This document shows positions 8,810 to 17,053 of a stretch of DNA of 64,000 nt, piece after piece (the first letter of the stretch is position 1; every line of letters begins with the position of its first letter). The stretch lies in NCBI RefSeq assembly GCF_003952485.1, contig NZ_CP034447.1, forward strand, positions 7,020,501-7,084,500, read 5' to 3'. The position numbers and the translations under genes were made by a program. The stretch is from Mesorhizobium sp. M1E.F.Ca.ET.045.02.1.1 (GTDB lineage: Bacteria > Pseudomonadota > Alphaproteobacteria > Rhizobiales > Rhizobiaceae). The notes beneath the pieces were generated by a model that worked only from the letters and a program-made list of their open reading frames with translations, ran no database searches and was not told the origin of the DNA.

Positions 8810-9844
8810 CTATTGCTGGATCAGGTTGTTGAACTTCTCGGTCGCTTCGACGAGGTTGTCGCGCCAGAACTCCGGATCCTGCAGCACCTGCTTCTTGACG
8901 TTTTCCGGCGAGGAGTTGATGTCCTTGATCCGCTCCGGCGGGATCTTGCCGGTCTCGAAGGCCTTCTCGTTGGCCGGGCCGTTGTCGACATAGAGCGGCA
9001 GGTTGGCCTGGAGGTCGGGGCTGACGAATTTGGCCAGCGCCTTCATGGCGATGTCCTTGTTCTTCGAACCCTTCGGGATGACCATGCAGTCGGCGGTCAG
9101 CACGCCCTGGTCGAAGGAGAAGCTGACGGGCGCGCCTTCCTTTCGCAAAGTGCCGGCGCGGCCGTTCCAGATGCTCGCCATATCGACCTCGCCGTCCTTG
9201 ACGAGCTGCATGGCCTGCGCGCCGGAGGTCCACCAGGCATCGATATGGCCACGGACCTTGTCGACGGATTGCAGCGCGCCGTCGATGTCGACCGGATAGA
9301 CCTTGTCGATCGGCGTGCCCTTGGCGAGGGCGGCGACGCTCAGCGTTTCCGTCGCCTGGCTGCCGGAAAGGGCGCGGCGGCCGGGGAACTTCTCGACATC
9401 CCAGAAGTCGGCCCAGCTCTTCGGTCCCTTGTCGCCGAAAACATCGGTGCGGTAGATCAGCACGACGGAGGTGTAGGAGATGCCCACCCAGTCGTCATGG
9501 ACGAGCTTCGGGTTGATGCCGCTTTTGTCGATTAGGTTGTAGTCAAGCTTCTCGAACAGGCCTTCCTTGGAACCGCGCGCGCATTCGTCGGCGCCGAGCT
9601 CGGTGATATCCCATTTGACTGCGTTGCCGGTGACCTGCAGGCGGACGTCGTCAAGGCCGTTGGTGGTGTCCTGCTTGATGGTGATGCCGAGGTCCTTCGC
9701 CGTCGGATCGAAGAAAGCTTTGGTTTGCGCTTCCTGATAGGTGCCGCCCCATGAGGCGACGGTGATGGTGTCGGCGGCCGATGCCGGAACGGCGACCGAA
9801 GCCAGCAGGCCGGCAAGGCCGTGAATGCAAAGTCTCTTCGTCAT
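8810..9844 (-). CDS. polyamine-type ABC transporter substrate-binding protein (PotD/F-like)
   Basis: 344 residues starting MTKRLCIHGLAGLLASVAVPASA, a Sec signal peptide cleaved after ASA, then DTITVASWGGTYQEAQTKAFF, typical of the extracytoplasmic solute-binding family 1/SBP_bac_8 members used for spermidine, putrescine or opine-like solutes. The ATG at 9844 has GGAG 9 bases upstream; the in-frame TTG at 9859 would bury that site. First gene of a seven-gene minus-strand operon divergent from a GntR regulator. Confidence 0.9.
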   Translation of the reverse strand: MTKRLCIHGLAGLLASVAVPASAADTITVASWGGTYQEAQTKAFFDPTAKDLGITIKQDTTNGLDDVRLQVTGNAVKWDITELGADECARGSKEGLFEKLDYNLIDKSGINPKLVHDDWVGISYTSVVLIYRTDVFGDKGPKSWADFWDVEKFPGRRALSGSQATETLSVAALAKGTPIDKVYPVDIDGALQSVDKVRGHIDAWWTSGAQAMQLVKDGEVDMASIWNGRAGTLRKEGAPVSFSFDQGVLTADCMVIPKGSKNKDIAMKALAKFVSPDLQANLPLYVDNGPANEKAFETGKIPPERIKDINSSPENVKKQVLQDPEFWRDNLVEATEKFNNLIQQ

Positions 9845-9895
9845 TTTTCGCTTCTCCAACCGGTGTTCCCGTTATCGTTGATTTGGTATGCGAAT

Positions 9896-9905
9896 TTGTA
9901 TACAA
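9896..9905. promoter_or_regulatory. candidate GntR operator TTGTATACAA
   Basis: TTGTATACAA is a perfect 10-bp palindrome in the divergent intergenic region between the transporter operon and the FCD-type GntR gene. FadR/FCD-subfamily GntR proteins typically recognise short palindromes with a T-G-T...A-C-A core. The rest of the 233-base gap (9845-10077) shows no gene. Confidence 0.5.
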
Positions 9906-10077
9906 TTTTGAGTGTAATTCGTAGGAAGCCGATGTCAACACGAGTCGTGTGTTTTTCGGCGGCGATAAAACGAGGCTCGGCTCGGAGCGCCTGTTTCTGG
10001 CGAAACGGTCCTGTTTCAAGCAGGCGCTAAAATGCACTAGACTGTGATTCTGCGATGGACCGTTGGAGGCGGGACGC

Positions 10078-10779
10078 TTGAGCAAGGAACGGAAAAACAC
10101 GCTGCGCGACTCCGTGTTCGAGAAGCTGAAGGCGATGATCATCACCGGGCAGATCCCGCCGGGCGGCCGCGTCACGGAAAACGAGATCGCCGAGCGCCTG
10201 AAGGTGAGCCGCACGCCGGTGCGCGAGGCCTTCAACCGGCTGGAACGCGACGGTCTGGTGATAGGGCGCCCGCGCCAGGGCTATGTGGTTGCCGAATTCA
10301 ACCTGACCATGTTCCGCGAGGCCTTCGACATCCGCGAGCTGCTCGACGGGCGCGCGACCGAGCTGGCGGCGGCCAACGCGAGCGCCGCCGACAAGGCGAA
10401 GCTGCGCGGCATGCTCGCCGAATGTGAGCGGCTGGCGGCGATCCCCGACCGCAGCACGCGGGAGAAATTCGAGGAATTGCAGGTCGGCATCGACCTGCAC
10501 CGGGTGATCGCCGAGATCAGCGGCAACGAGATGCTCTACGGCATGCTCTGCGGCATACTCGACAAGTGCCAGCAATATGTCTGGACGGAGCTTCTTTGGC
10601 TGGATGAATGGAAGCCCACCCGCGAGGAGCACACCGGCATCGTCGATGCGATCTGTGACGGCGATGTCGCTTTAGCCGGCGAGCGCGCCCGCGCGCATGT
10701 GCGCGGCTCACGCGAAAACATCCTGCGCCTGCTGCAGGCCAAATCCGACTATCAGGGGTTCTTCGCCAAGGCGTCCTGA
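10078..10779 (+). CDS. GntR-family regulator, FCD subfamily
   Basis: About 233 residues. The N-terminal winged helix-turn-helix reads LKVSRTPVREAFNRLERDGLV, and the C-terminal two-thirds is an all-helical FCD ligand domain (FREAFDIRELLDGRATELAA ... DLHRVIAEISGNEML ... EEHTGIVDAICDGD) whose conserved Asp/His residues usually bind a metal and an organic acid. The start is TTG at 10078 with GGAGG 8 bases upstream; a TTG at 10063 lies before that site. Divergent from the transporter-GGT-ligase operon and therefore its likely regulator. Confidence 0.87.
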   Translation: MSKERKNTLRDSVFEKLKAMIITGQIPPGGRVTENEIAERLKVSRTPVREAFNRLERDGLVIGRPRQGYVVAEFNLTMFREAFDIRELLDGRATELAAANASAADKAKLRGMLAECERLAAIPDRSTREKFEELQVGIDLHRVIAEISGNEMLYGMLCGILDKCQQYVWTELLWLDEWKPTREEHTGIVDAICDGDVALAGERARAHVRGSRENILRLLQAKSDYQGFFAKAS

Positions 10780-10797
10780 ACCAGGCGCTCTATCGCA

Positions 10798-11883
10798 TCA
10801 GCTGGGAAGCATCGGGCAGTTGGCGCCGTGCCGCAGGCTGATATGCGCGACGTCGCCGACGCGGAATTGAGAGCCGTCGGCGCGGCGCGGCGCGTCGATG
10901 ACGATCGAGGTCCCCTGCCCCAGCTCGGCGTGAAGGCGCAGTGTGCGGCCGTGAAAGACGATGCCGCTCACCCGTGCCGGCGCTGTGCCGTCGGCGGCCT
11001 CGGTGGCTGCCAGAAGATCCTCTGGACGCACGCCAAGGGTGCGCGTATCGCCCGCGGCCGGCATCTCGCCGGTGTCGGAAATAGCCTCCAGCGGCAGCGT
11101 GCCGGCGGTAAAGCGCAGGCGCTCGCCGTCGCGGGCGACAAAGCGCGACTGCAAGAGATTCATGGTGCCGATGAAAGAGGCGACGAAGCGCGTCGCTGGC
11201 CGGTCGTAAAGTGTTGCCGGCGGCGCGATCTGCTCGATGCGGCCCTTGTTCATGACGACGATGCGGTCGGAGATCGACAGCGCCTCGGTCTGGTCGTGGG
11301 TGACCATGACGAAAGTGGTGCCAAGCCGCGACTGCAGTCGCTTCAGCTCCACCTGCATCTGCTCGCGCAGATGCGCATCGAGCGCCGACAGCGGCTCGTC
11401 GAGCAACAGCACGCGCGGCTCGCAGACGATGGCGCGGGCGAGCGCCACGCGCTGGCGCTGGCCGCCTGACAGCTCGGAGATACGGGCGCGCAGCTTGTCG
11501 GCGAGGCCTACCATGTCGAGCGCTTCGCCGACGCGACGCGCCTGCTCGGCGCCCGACAGCTTTCGCAGCGACAGGCCGAAGCCGACATTGGCCGCGACAT
11601 CCATGTGCGGGAACAACGCATAGTCCTGGAAGACGGTGTTGACCGGACGGTCGAAGGGCCTCAGGCCCGTGATGTCGCAGCCTTCAAGCTGAACCCTGCC
11701 GCTGGTCGGGCTCTCGAAGCCGGCGATGACGCGCAGGCTCGTCGTCTTGCCGCAGCCGGAGGGGCCGAGCAGAGTGAGGAACTCGCCCGGAGCAATATCG
11801 AGGTCGACGGCATCGAGGCCGACCACTCCGCCCGGAAAGACCTTCGATACTTTCTGAAGCCGGACGAGCGCATCAGGCGCCAT
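10798..11883 (-). CDS. polyamine-type ABC transporter ATP-binding protein
   Basis: 361 residues from MAPDALVRLQKVSKVFPGG. Walker A GPSGCGKTT, signature LSGGQRQRVALARAI, Walker B LLLDEPLSALD and H-loop VTHDQTEAL are intact, and the C-terminus carries a TOBE domain. It is the last gene of the second Pot-type operon and overlaps the upstream XRE-cupin regulator gene by 11 bases, so the regulator and ATPase are co-expressed. It converges on the GntR gene with only 18 bases between stops. Confidence 0.9.
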   Translation of the reverse strand: MAPDALVRLQKVSKVFPGGVVGLDAVDLDIAPGEFLTLLGPSGCGKTTSLRVIAGFESPTSGRVQLEGCDITGLRPFDRPVNTVFQDYALFPHMDVAANVGFGLSLRKLSGAEQARRVGEALDMVGLADKLRARISELSGGQRQRVALARAIVCEPRVLLLDEPLSALDAHLREQMQVELKRLQSRLGTTFVMVTHDQTEALSISDRIVVMNKGRIEQIAPPATLYDRPATRFVASFIGTMNLLQSRFVARDGERLRFTAGTLPLEAISDTGEMPAAGDTRTLGVRPEDLLAATEAADGTAPARVSGIVFHGRTLRLHAELGQGTSIVIDAPRRADGSQFRVGDVAHISLRHGANCPMLPS

Positions 11884-12481
11884 CGCGCACCTCGGACGGC
11901 TTGGTGGTGTTGACCCAGAGGATCTGGCAGCGCTCGGCGCCGGGGTTGCGGAAAGCGTGCAGCAGCGTGCTCTTGAACGCAAAACTGTCGCCGGCCTTGA
12001 GCAGGTAGGTCGTCGCATCCACCACCAGCTCGACTTCGCCCGTCATCACGAAGCCGAATTCGTGGCCGGCATGGGCGTATGCCTCGGCAGTGCCGCCGCC
12101 GGCCTCGACCGTGACCAGCATACCGGTGAGCGTCGCGGCGGGCGGCGACAGCAGCGCCTTGGCGATGCCTTCCGACTTGACCGGGATCGCGCGCCGCTTG
12201 TCGGCGCGCACGCAATAGAGGTCGTTGACCGCCTCGTTGCCGTCGGTGATCAGCGCGGAGGGTTCGATGTCGAGAGCGGCGGCAAGCGGCCAGATCACCT
12301 TGACGCGCAGCGAGGACATGCCGCGCTCGATTTGGCTGAGCGCGCCGATGGATATGCCGGCCTTGGCGGCAAGCTCGGCCAGCGACAGCTTGCGCTCTAA
12401 CCTGAGCGCCCGCACGCGCCGGCCGACGCGCACATCGGCCTCGTCCTTCGGCCTGTCGGCGGCTTCGTCGAAAATGTCCAT
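11873..12481 (-). CDS. XRE-cupin transcriptional regulator (PuuR-like)
   Basis: 202 residues. An N-terminal HTH_XRE domain (VRALRLERKLSLAELAAKAG, then ISIGALSQIERGMSSLRVKV) is followed by a C-terminal cupin (HAGHEFGFVMTGEVELVVDA ... LKAGDSFAFKSTLLHAFRNP). This architecture matches PuuR, the putrescine-utilisation repressor, which fits the PuuB-like oxidase and Pot-type transporter in the same operon. ATG 12481 is used; the frame continues upstream into a palindromic repeat that is not coding. Unusually, the gene is inside the transporter operon between the binding protein and ATPase genes. Confidence 0.85.
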   Translation of the reverse strand: MDIFDEAADRPKDEADVRVGRRVRALRLERKLSLAELAAKAGISIGALSQIERGMSSLRVKVIWPLAAALDIEPSALITDGNEAVNDLYCVRADKRRAIPVKSEGIAKALLSPPAATLTGMLVTVEAGGGTAEAYAHAGHEFGFVMTGEVELVVDATTYLLKAGDSFAFKSTLLHAFRNPGAERCQILWVNTTKPSEVRDGA

Positions 12482-12502
12482 GCGTTCGTCCTCGTTGTCT
12501 TT

Positions 12503-12649
12503 CCCTTCTCCCCTTGTGGGAGAAGGTGGATCGGCGCGATAGCGCCGAGACGGATGAGGGGTGTTCCAGCGGAGTGAGACGTTGGCTTTCCCTGGAACAC
12601 CCCTCATCCGGCCGCTGCGCGGCCACCTTCTCCCACAAGGGGAGAAGGG
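12503..12649. repeat. nested palindromic intergenic repeat, 147 bp
   Basis: The outer arms at 12503-12529 and 12623-12649 are perfect reverse complements (27 bases, CCCTTCTCCCC...). A second, 19-bp perfect pair lies inside at 12551-12569 and 12592-12610. The element fills most of the gap between the binding-protein and regulator genes. Its sequence (CTTCTCCC...GGAGAAGG with GGATGAGGGGTGTTCC) is of a type I recognise as dispersed in rhizobial genomes; a related copy is at 63782-63885. It will fold into a long RNA stem. Confidence 0.85.
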
Positions 12650-12660
12650 GGCGTCTCAGC

Positions 12661-13731
12661 TCACCCGCCGGCCTTCACCTTTTCGAACATCTTGGCGACG
12701 TCGTCATTCTGCTTCATCGGTCCGGTGAAGATGGTGCTCTTCAGCATCACGTCCGGGTCCGCCGGCAGCTGCAGCTTCTCCAGCTCGTCCTTCGACACGC
12801 CGGCGAAGGCGGTTGAGAGCGAGCTGCCATAGCCATAGGACTGGATCAGATACTTGCCCGAGTCGGCATCGAGCCGGCTGTTGATGAAGTCATAGGCGAG
12901 GTCGACGTTCTTGGCGTCCTTCAGCATGACGAAGCCGCAGGCCCAGGTGAGCATGCCTTCCTTCGGCTTCATGAATTCCACCGGGACGCCCTGCTTCTTC
13001 AGCGAGGTGGCGGACGCGTTCCAGGTCATGGCCGCGACCAGCTGGCCGCTCGCCAGCGCCTGTTCCACCGAGGTCATGTCGGTGGTGTAGCTCGACAGCA
13101 GCGGCCGTTGCTCGCGCAACTTCGCGGCGACCTTCTCTATCTGCTCAGGCGTCATGTCGAAGGGGTTCACGCCTGCCAGAAGTGCGGCGACGATCGGCGT
13201 GTCGTGGACGGCGTCGATGGTCGCCATGCGTCCGGCATATTGCTTGTCCCACAGAAGGGTCCAGCTCGCCTCGGGGTTCTTCACCAGATCGGTGCGGTAG
13301 AGGATCGAGGTGTTGCCCCAGTCCCACGGCACCATCCAGACCTTGCCATCGCCGACCTGCAGGTCGGGCAGGTTCTTGAAAACCGGGAAGATCGAATCCC
13401 AGTTCTTGATGCGCTTGGTGTCGATCGGCTGCAGCAGGCCTTCCTTGTTCCAGCGCGCCACCTTGTCGTAGCAGGGATGCGCAATGTCCGGCCGGAAACC
13501 GGCCTTGACCTTGGTGAAGGCATCGTCGTCATCGCCGAAGATCGTCGCCTCGACGCCGTCCGGATGCGCGGCGAGGAAGCTCTTGTTGAAGTCCGGCAGC
13601 TCGTAGCCCGACCAGGTGAAGTATTGCAGCTTGTCGGCGGCCAAAGCGACGGTCGACGACAGGGCCAATGCCAGTGCGGCAAGGCCGGTCCGGGCTCTGT
13701 GTCCGGCGATCGATTTCAGGTGGAATGTCAT
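12661..13731 (-). CDS. polyamine-type ABC transporter substrate-binding protein
   Basis: 356 residues. The signal peptide ends at VALAA, and the mature protein starts DKLQYFTWSGYELPDFNKSF. It has PotD/PotF-like features: ARPDIAHPCYDKVARW-type region (here FRPDIAHPCYDKVARWNKEG), a central VWMVPWDWGNTSILYRTD hinge segment, and a SBP family 8 layout. Located after two permease genes; the 147-bp palindromic repeat follows it, so its transcript ends in a large stem before the regulator gene. Confidence 0.9.
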   Translation of the reverse strand: MTFHLKSIAGHRARTGLAALALALSSTVALAADKLQYFTWSGYELPDFNKSFLAAHPDGVEATIFGDDDDAFTKVKAGFRPDIAHPCYDKVARWNKEGLLQPIDTKRIKNWDSIFPVFKNLPDLQVGDGKVWMVPWDWGNTSILYRTDLVKNPEASWTLLWDKQYAGRMATIDAVHDTPIVAALLAGVNPFDMTPEQIEKVAAKLREQRPLLSSYTTDMTSVEQALASGQLVAAMTWNASATSLKKQGVPVEFMKPKEGMLTWACGFVMLKDAKNVDLAYDFINSRLDADSGKYLIQSYGYGSSLSTAFAGVSKDELEKLQLPADPDVMLKSTIFTGPMKQNDDVAKMFEKVKAGG

Positions 13732-13758
13732 TTTCGTTCTCCTCTTCTTTGTTGTGGT

Positions 13759-14580
13759 TCAGGCTGGATTGCGGCGCGCGGCGCCAAGACCGCGATGGCG
13801 CAGGATTTCGGCGAGGGCGGCGATGATGAAGGACACGGTGAGGATCACAGTGCCGAGCGCCATCACGGTCGGCAGCGAGCGCGGGAAGCGAAGCTGGCTC
13901 CAGATGTAGAGCGGCAGCGTCGGCTCGGTGCCGGCCAGGAAGAAGACGACGATGAACTCGTCGAAGGAAGTCAGGAAGGCGAGCATGAAGGCCGACAGCA
14001 CCGCCGGCATACTCAGCGGCAGCATGACGCGCCGGAACGTCGTCCAGTCGGAGGCGCCGAGGTCGAGCGCCGCCTCGCGGATGGTTTTTGGAATGGCGGC
14101 GAAGCGGCTGCGCATCACCACCACCGTCGTGGGCAGCGCCGCCAGGATATGGCCGAGCACGATGGCGACGCGCGACGGGCCGAGGCCGATAAGGTTGACC
14201 AGGATAAGCAGCGAAATACCGACGATGACGCCGGGAATCAGGATCGGCAGCCGGGCGACGGCGCTGATCGTGGCCGCGAGCGGCGAGCGGCCGTAAAGGT
14301 CCATATAGGAGACGGTGATGCCACAGAGCGTCGCGCCGGAGGCGGCGATGACGCCGATGACCAGGCTGTTGGCCAAAGCGCCCGAAAGTGCGGGATTGCC
14401 GTAGAGCGTCTCATACCAACCGAGCGTAAAACCCTGCAGCGGAAATGCCGCCTGGATGGAATCGTTGAAGGAAAACAGCGGGATCAGCAGGATCGGCAGA
14501 TAGAGGAAGACGAGATAAGCAAGCACGTAGAGGCCGAGCCAGCGGCCGCCTGCATTTGCCTCTGTGCGCGCTTCGCTCAT
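13759..14580 (-). CDS. polyamine-type ABC transporter permease (PotC/PotI-like)
   Basis: 273 residues with about six membrane helices starting at LYVLAYLVFLYLPILLIPLF. The EAA loop is REAALDLGASDWTTFRRVMLPLSMP. The ATG at 14580 overlaps the stop of the partner permease (ATGA). A downstream 27-base gap leads to the binding-protein gene. Confidence 0.9.
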   Translation of the reverse strand: MSEARTEANAGGRWLGLYVLAYLVFLYLPILLIPLFSFNDSIQAAFPLQGFTLGWYETLYGNPALSGALANSLVIGVIAASGATLCGITVSYMDLYGRSPLAATISAVARLPILIPGVIVGISLLILVNLIGLGPSRVAIVLGHILAALPTTVVVMRSRFAAIPKTIREAALDLGASDWTTFRRVMLPLSMPAVLSAFMLAFLTSFDEFIVVFFLAGTEPTLPLYIWSQLRFPRSLPTVMALGTVILTVSFIIAALAEILRHRGLGAARRNPA

Positions 14581-15464
14581 GTGCGGCTGCCAAATCTGCG
14601 GTCGGCGCCGCGCGCGACCAGCACCACGCACAGGATCACCAGCATGACGCAGACCGAGAGCGCCGCCCCGAACGGCCAGTCATTGGCCTTGCCGAATTGC
14701 GACTGAATCAGCGTGCCGATCATGGTGCTGGTCGGGCCGCCGACCATCGCCGGCGTAACATAGTCGCCGACCGTCGGCACGAAAACGACGAGCGCTGCTG
14801 CCAAGACGCCAGGCATCGAGTTCGGCAGCACGACGCGGCGGAACGACGTGAAAGGTCGCGCGCCGAGATCGGAGGCGGCTTCGAGAAGTGATTTCGGAAT
14901 GGTGTCCAGCGCCACGTAGATCGGCAGGATGGCGAAGGGCGCGTAGGCGTGAGCGAGCGTCACCACCACCGCGGCCGGCGTGTTGAGGAAGGCCAGCGTC
15001 GGCTCCGACCAGAGGCCGCTTTCGATGAAAGCCGAATTCAGCACGCCATTATAGGCAAGCACGATCTTCCAGGCGAAGACGCGCAAAAGATAACTGGTCC
15101 AGAACGGCAGCGTGACCAGGAAGAGCAGCAGGTTGCGTCGGCGCCCGGCATGGAAGGCGAGGTAGTAGGCGACCGGATAGGCGGTGACGACGGTTGCCAG
15201 CGTCACCAGGCCGGCGATCACCAGCGAGCGCAGCGTCACCGTCCAGTAGAGCGGATCGGTGGCAACGGTGACGAAATTGGCGGCCGTCAGGCCGGCGCCG
15301 AGCAGTGAGCCGTCATTGCTCCTAAAGGCGAGAAAGATCACCAGGCCGAGCGCGAACAGGATCAGGAAGAAGGTGACCAGCCCGCCCGGCAGCAGCATGG
15401 CGAAACGGAAGACCGGCGAGATGCGGGATTCCGGCGATGGCCGCGCTGCAACGATGGTCGACAT
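14577..15464 (-). CDS. polyamine-type ABC transporter permease (PotB/PotH-like)
   Basis: 295 residues, first helix MLLPGGLVTFFLILFALGLV, EAA loop LLEAASDLGARPFTSFRRVVLPNSMPG. It pairs with the downstream permease. A 108-base gap separates it from the oxidase gene and holds a perfect dyad at 15517-15532, so the transporter genes may have their own regulated promoter. Confidence 0.9.
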   Translation of the reverse strand: MSTIVAARPSPESRISPVFRFAMLLPGGLVTFFLILFALGLVIFLAFRSNDGSLLGAGLTAANFVTVATDPLYWTVTLRSLVIAGLVTLATVVTAYPVAYYLAFHAGRRRNLLLFLVTLPFWTSYLLRVFAWKIVLAYNGVLNSAFIESGLWSEPTLAFLNTPAAVVVTLAHAYAPFAILPIYVALDTIPKSLLEAASDLGARPFTSFRRVVLPNSMPGVLAAALVVFVPTVGDYVTPAMVGGPTSTMIGTLIQSQFGKANDWPFGAALSVCVMLVILCVVLVARGADRRFGSRT

Positions 15465-15516
15465 CTGAGTGCCTATTGGGGGCTGCCCATCGGATTTTTG
15501 AAATCGTCCAATGCTT

Positions 15517-15532
15517 TTTCATATTCATGAAA
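15517..15532. promoter_or_regulatory. candidate operator TTTCAT-n4-ATGAAA
   Basis: TTTCAT (15517-15522) and ATGAAA (15527-15532) are perfect inverted arms around ATTC, in the gap between the amine oxidase gene and the permease genes. Similar ATGAAA/TTTCA half-sites recur upstream of the oxidase gene (16878-16915). A shared site for the operon's XRE-cupin regulator is the simplest reading, but it is inference. Confidence 0.45.
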
Positions 15533-15572
15533 CTGTCAAGTAGAATCGCTTCTGCGCTGCACGCGTTCGGCG

Positions 15573-16856
15573 TCAGCGCTCGAATGCGTCGAGCATCCGG
15601 TACCAGGCGATGGTCGCGGCGACGCCGACCTGGCGGAAGGCGTGGAACGGGATCGGCCGGATCGGCGAAAGCAGGAACGGCAATTGCCTGGTATCGCCGC
15701 TCGCCAGATAGTTCGCCATGCGCTTGCCCAGCGCGCTCATCAAGCCGACGCCCCTGCCCTGGCAGCCGACCACGGCGAGCAGGCCCTTTTCCGGTTCATG
15801 CAGATGCGGCAGGTGATCCGGCGTCATCGTGACGCGCCCGAACCAGCGCTTTTCGATCGCGATGCCGCCAAGCGCGGGATAGAGGCGAATGAGCGCGCGT
15901 TCGAGATGCGCCCAGTCCGCAGCGCTGGACGGCAGGGCCATGCGGCCGCGGCCGCCGAGCACCAGCCGGCCATCGGCGCTCTTGCGGTAGTAGACGAGAA
16001 TGCGATGCGAATCCGAGACGGCTTGGCCATCGGGCAGGATGCTGGCGCCGAGATCAGCCGGTAGGGGCGCCGTGGCGATCTGGAAGGAATGCAGCGGCAC
16101 GATCGTCTGCGCAAGGCCGGGCAGCAGGCCGTCCGTATAGGCATTGGTGGCGAGCAAGACCGATTTCGCGTGCAGCTCGGCGCCGCCTTGGATCGAAACC
16201 CGCCAGAGGGCCGCTTGCTTGCCGAGTTTCACCACCTTCTGCCGTTCTGCGATCTTCGCCCCGGCAGCCGCGGCGACGCGCGCCAGCTCCAGCGTGTAGG
16301 AAAGCGGATCGACGACGCCGGCGCGGCGGTCGAGCCAGCCGCCGAGATAGCCCTTGGCGCCGGTCATCGCCGCGATCTCGGTCTGGTCGAGCAGCTTGAC
16401 GTCGGCGCCGCGCGCCCGCCACTGCCGGTCGCGATTGGCCGCCGCCTTCAAGGCGGTTTCAGTATGCGCGGCCTGTATCCAGCCGTTGCGTGTGAACGGC
16501 ACCGCGAGCTTCTCGTCGCAGATCACATCGAACACCGCATCGGCCGTCGAGGCGGCGAAGTCGACCAGGGCATCGCCGCGCTCCTTGCCGAAATGCTCGA
16601 TCAGCCATTCCGGATCGTATTTGAGGCCGGGAATGACCTGACCGCCATTCAAGCCGGACGCGCCCTGCCCGATCGCGCCGGCATCCAGCACCTGGATCGA
16701 AAGCCCGGCGCGGGCCGCATGCAAGGCGGTCGACAGGCCCATGATGCCGCCGCCGACGATCACAGCATCGAGCGTGCCGCCGGCCGACAGCTCGGACTGG
16801 AATGCCGGAGCTGTCTGAGGCTTCCGCCAGATCGGATCGGAAAAGGCTGCAGGCAA
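15573..16856 (-). CDS. FAD-dependent oxidoreductase, gamma-glutamylputrescine oxidase-like (DAO family)
   Basis: 427 residues. The FAD dinucleotide motif is VIVGGGIMGLSTALHAARAG, followed by DAGAIGQGASGLNGGQVIPG, the pattern of PuuB/DAO-type amine oxidases, and by WFGRVTMTPDHLPHLHEP plus GCQGRGVGLMSALG near the C-terminus (FAD-closing region). No ATG is available at the N-terminus; TTG at 16856 with AGGTGA just upstream is the likely start. Predicted to oxidise an amine or N-substituted amino acid imported by the adjacent Pot-type transporter. A gamma-glutamylputrescine substrate is plausible, but no PuuA gene is adjacent. Confidence 0.8.
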   Translation of the reverse strand: MPAAFSDPIWRKPQTAPAFQSELSAGGTLDAVIVGGGIMGLSTALHAARAGLSIQVLDAGAIGQGASGLNGGQVIPGLKYDPEWLIEHFGKERGDALVDFAASTADAVFDVICDEKLAVPFTRNGWIQAAHTETALKAAANRDRQWRARGADVKLLDQTEIAAMTGAKGYLGGWLDRRAGVVDPLSYTLELARVAAAAGAKIAERQKVVKLGKQAALWRVSIQGGAELHAKSVLLATNAYTDGLLPGLAQTIVPLHSFQIATAPLPADLGASILPDGQAVSDSHRILVYYRKSADGRLVLGGRGRMALPSSAADWAHLERALIRLYPALGGIAIEKRWFGRVTMTPDHLPHLHEPEKGLLAVVGCQGRGVGLMSALGKRMANYLASGDTRQLPFLLSPIRPIPFHAFRQVGVAATIAWYRMLDAFER

Positions 16857-16877
16857 GGATCACCTAGCGTTCGACGC

Positions 16878-16915
16878 TTCATGAAAATTCTATTTTAGAT
16901 TTCACGAATTTGAAA
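16878..16915. promoter_or_regulatory. cluster of ATGAAA/TTTCA half-sites, divergent promoter region
   Basis: TTCATGAAAATTC (16878-16890) and ATTTCACGAATTTGAAA (16899-16915) carry half-sites like the dyad at 15517-15532. They lie just upstream of the amine oxidase gene in the 197-base divergent gap to the FAH gene. Probable regulator-binding and promoter region; exact boxes are not resolved. Confidence 0.35.
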
Positions 16916-17053
16916 GCGCGTTTCACTTGGGCCAGTCTGCCTATGCTTTGAGACAGCAAGCCCGTTGGCCCACAAACGATGCCATCAACGGGATAGACGT
17001 TTGGGCAAAATCCGGGGAAAGTGCCGCCCGCAAAATCGAGAGGAGACAAGACG

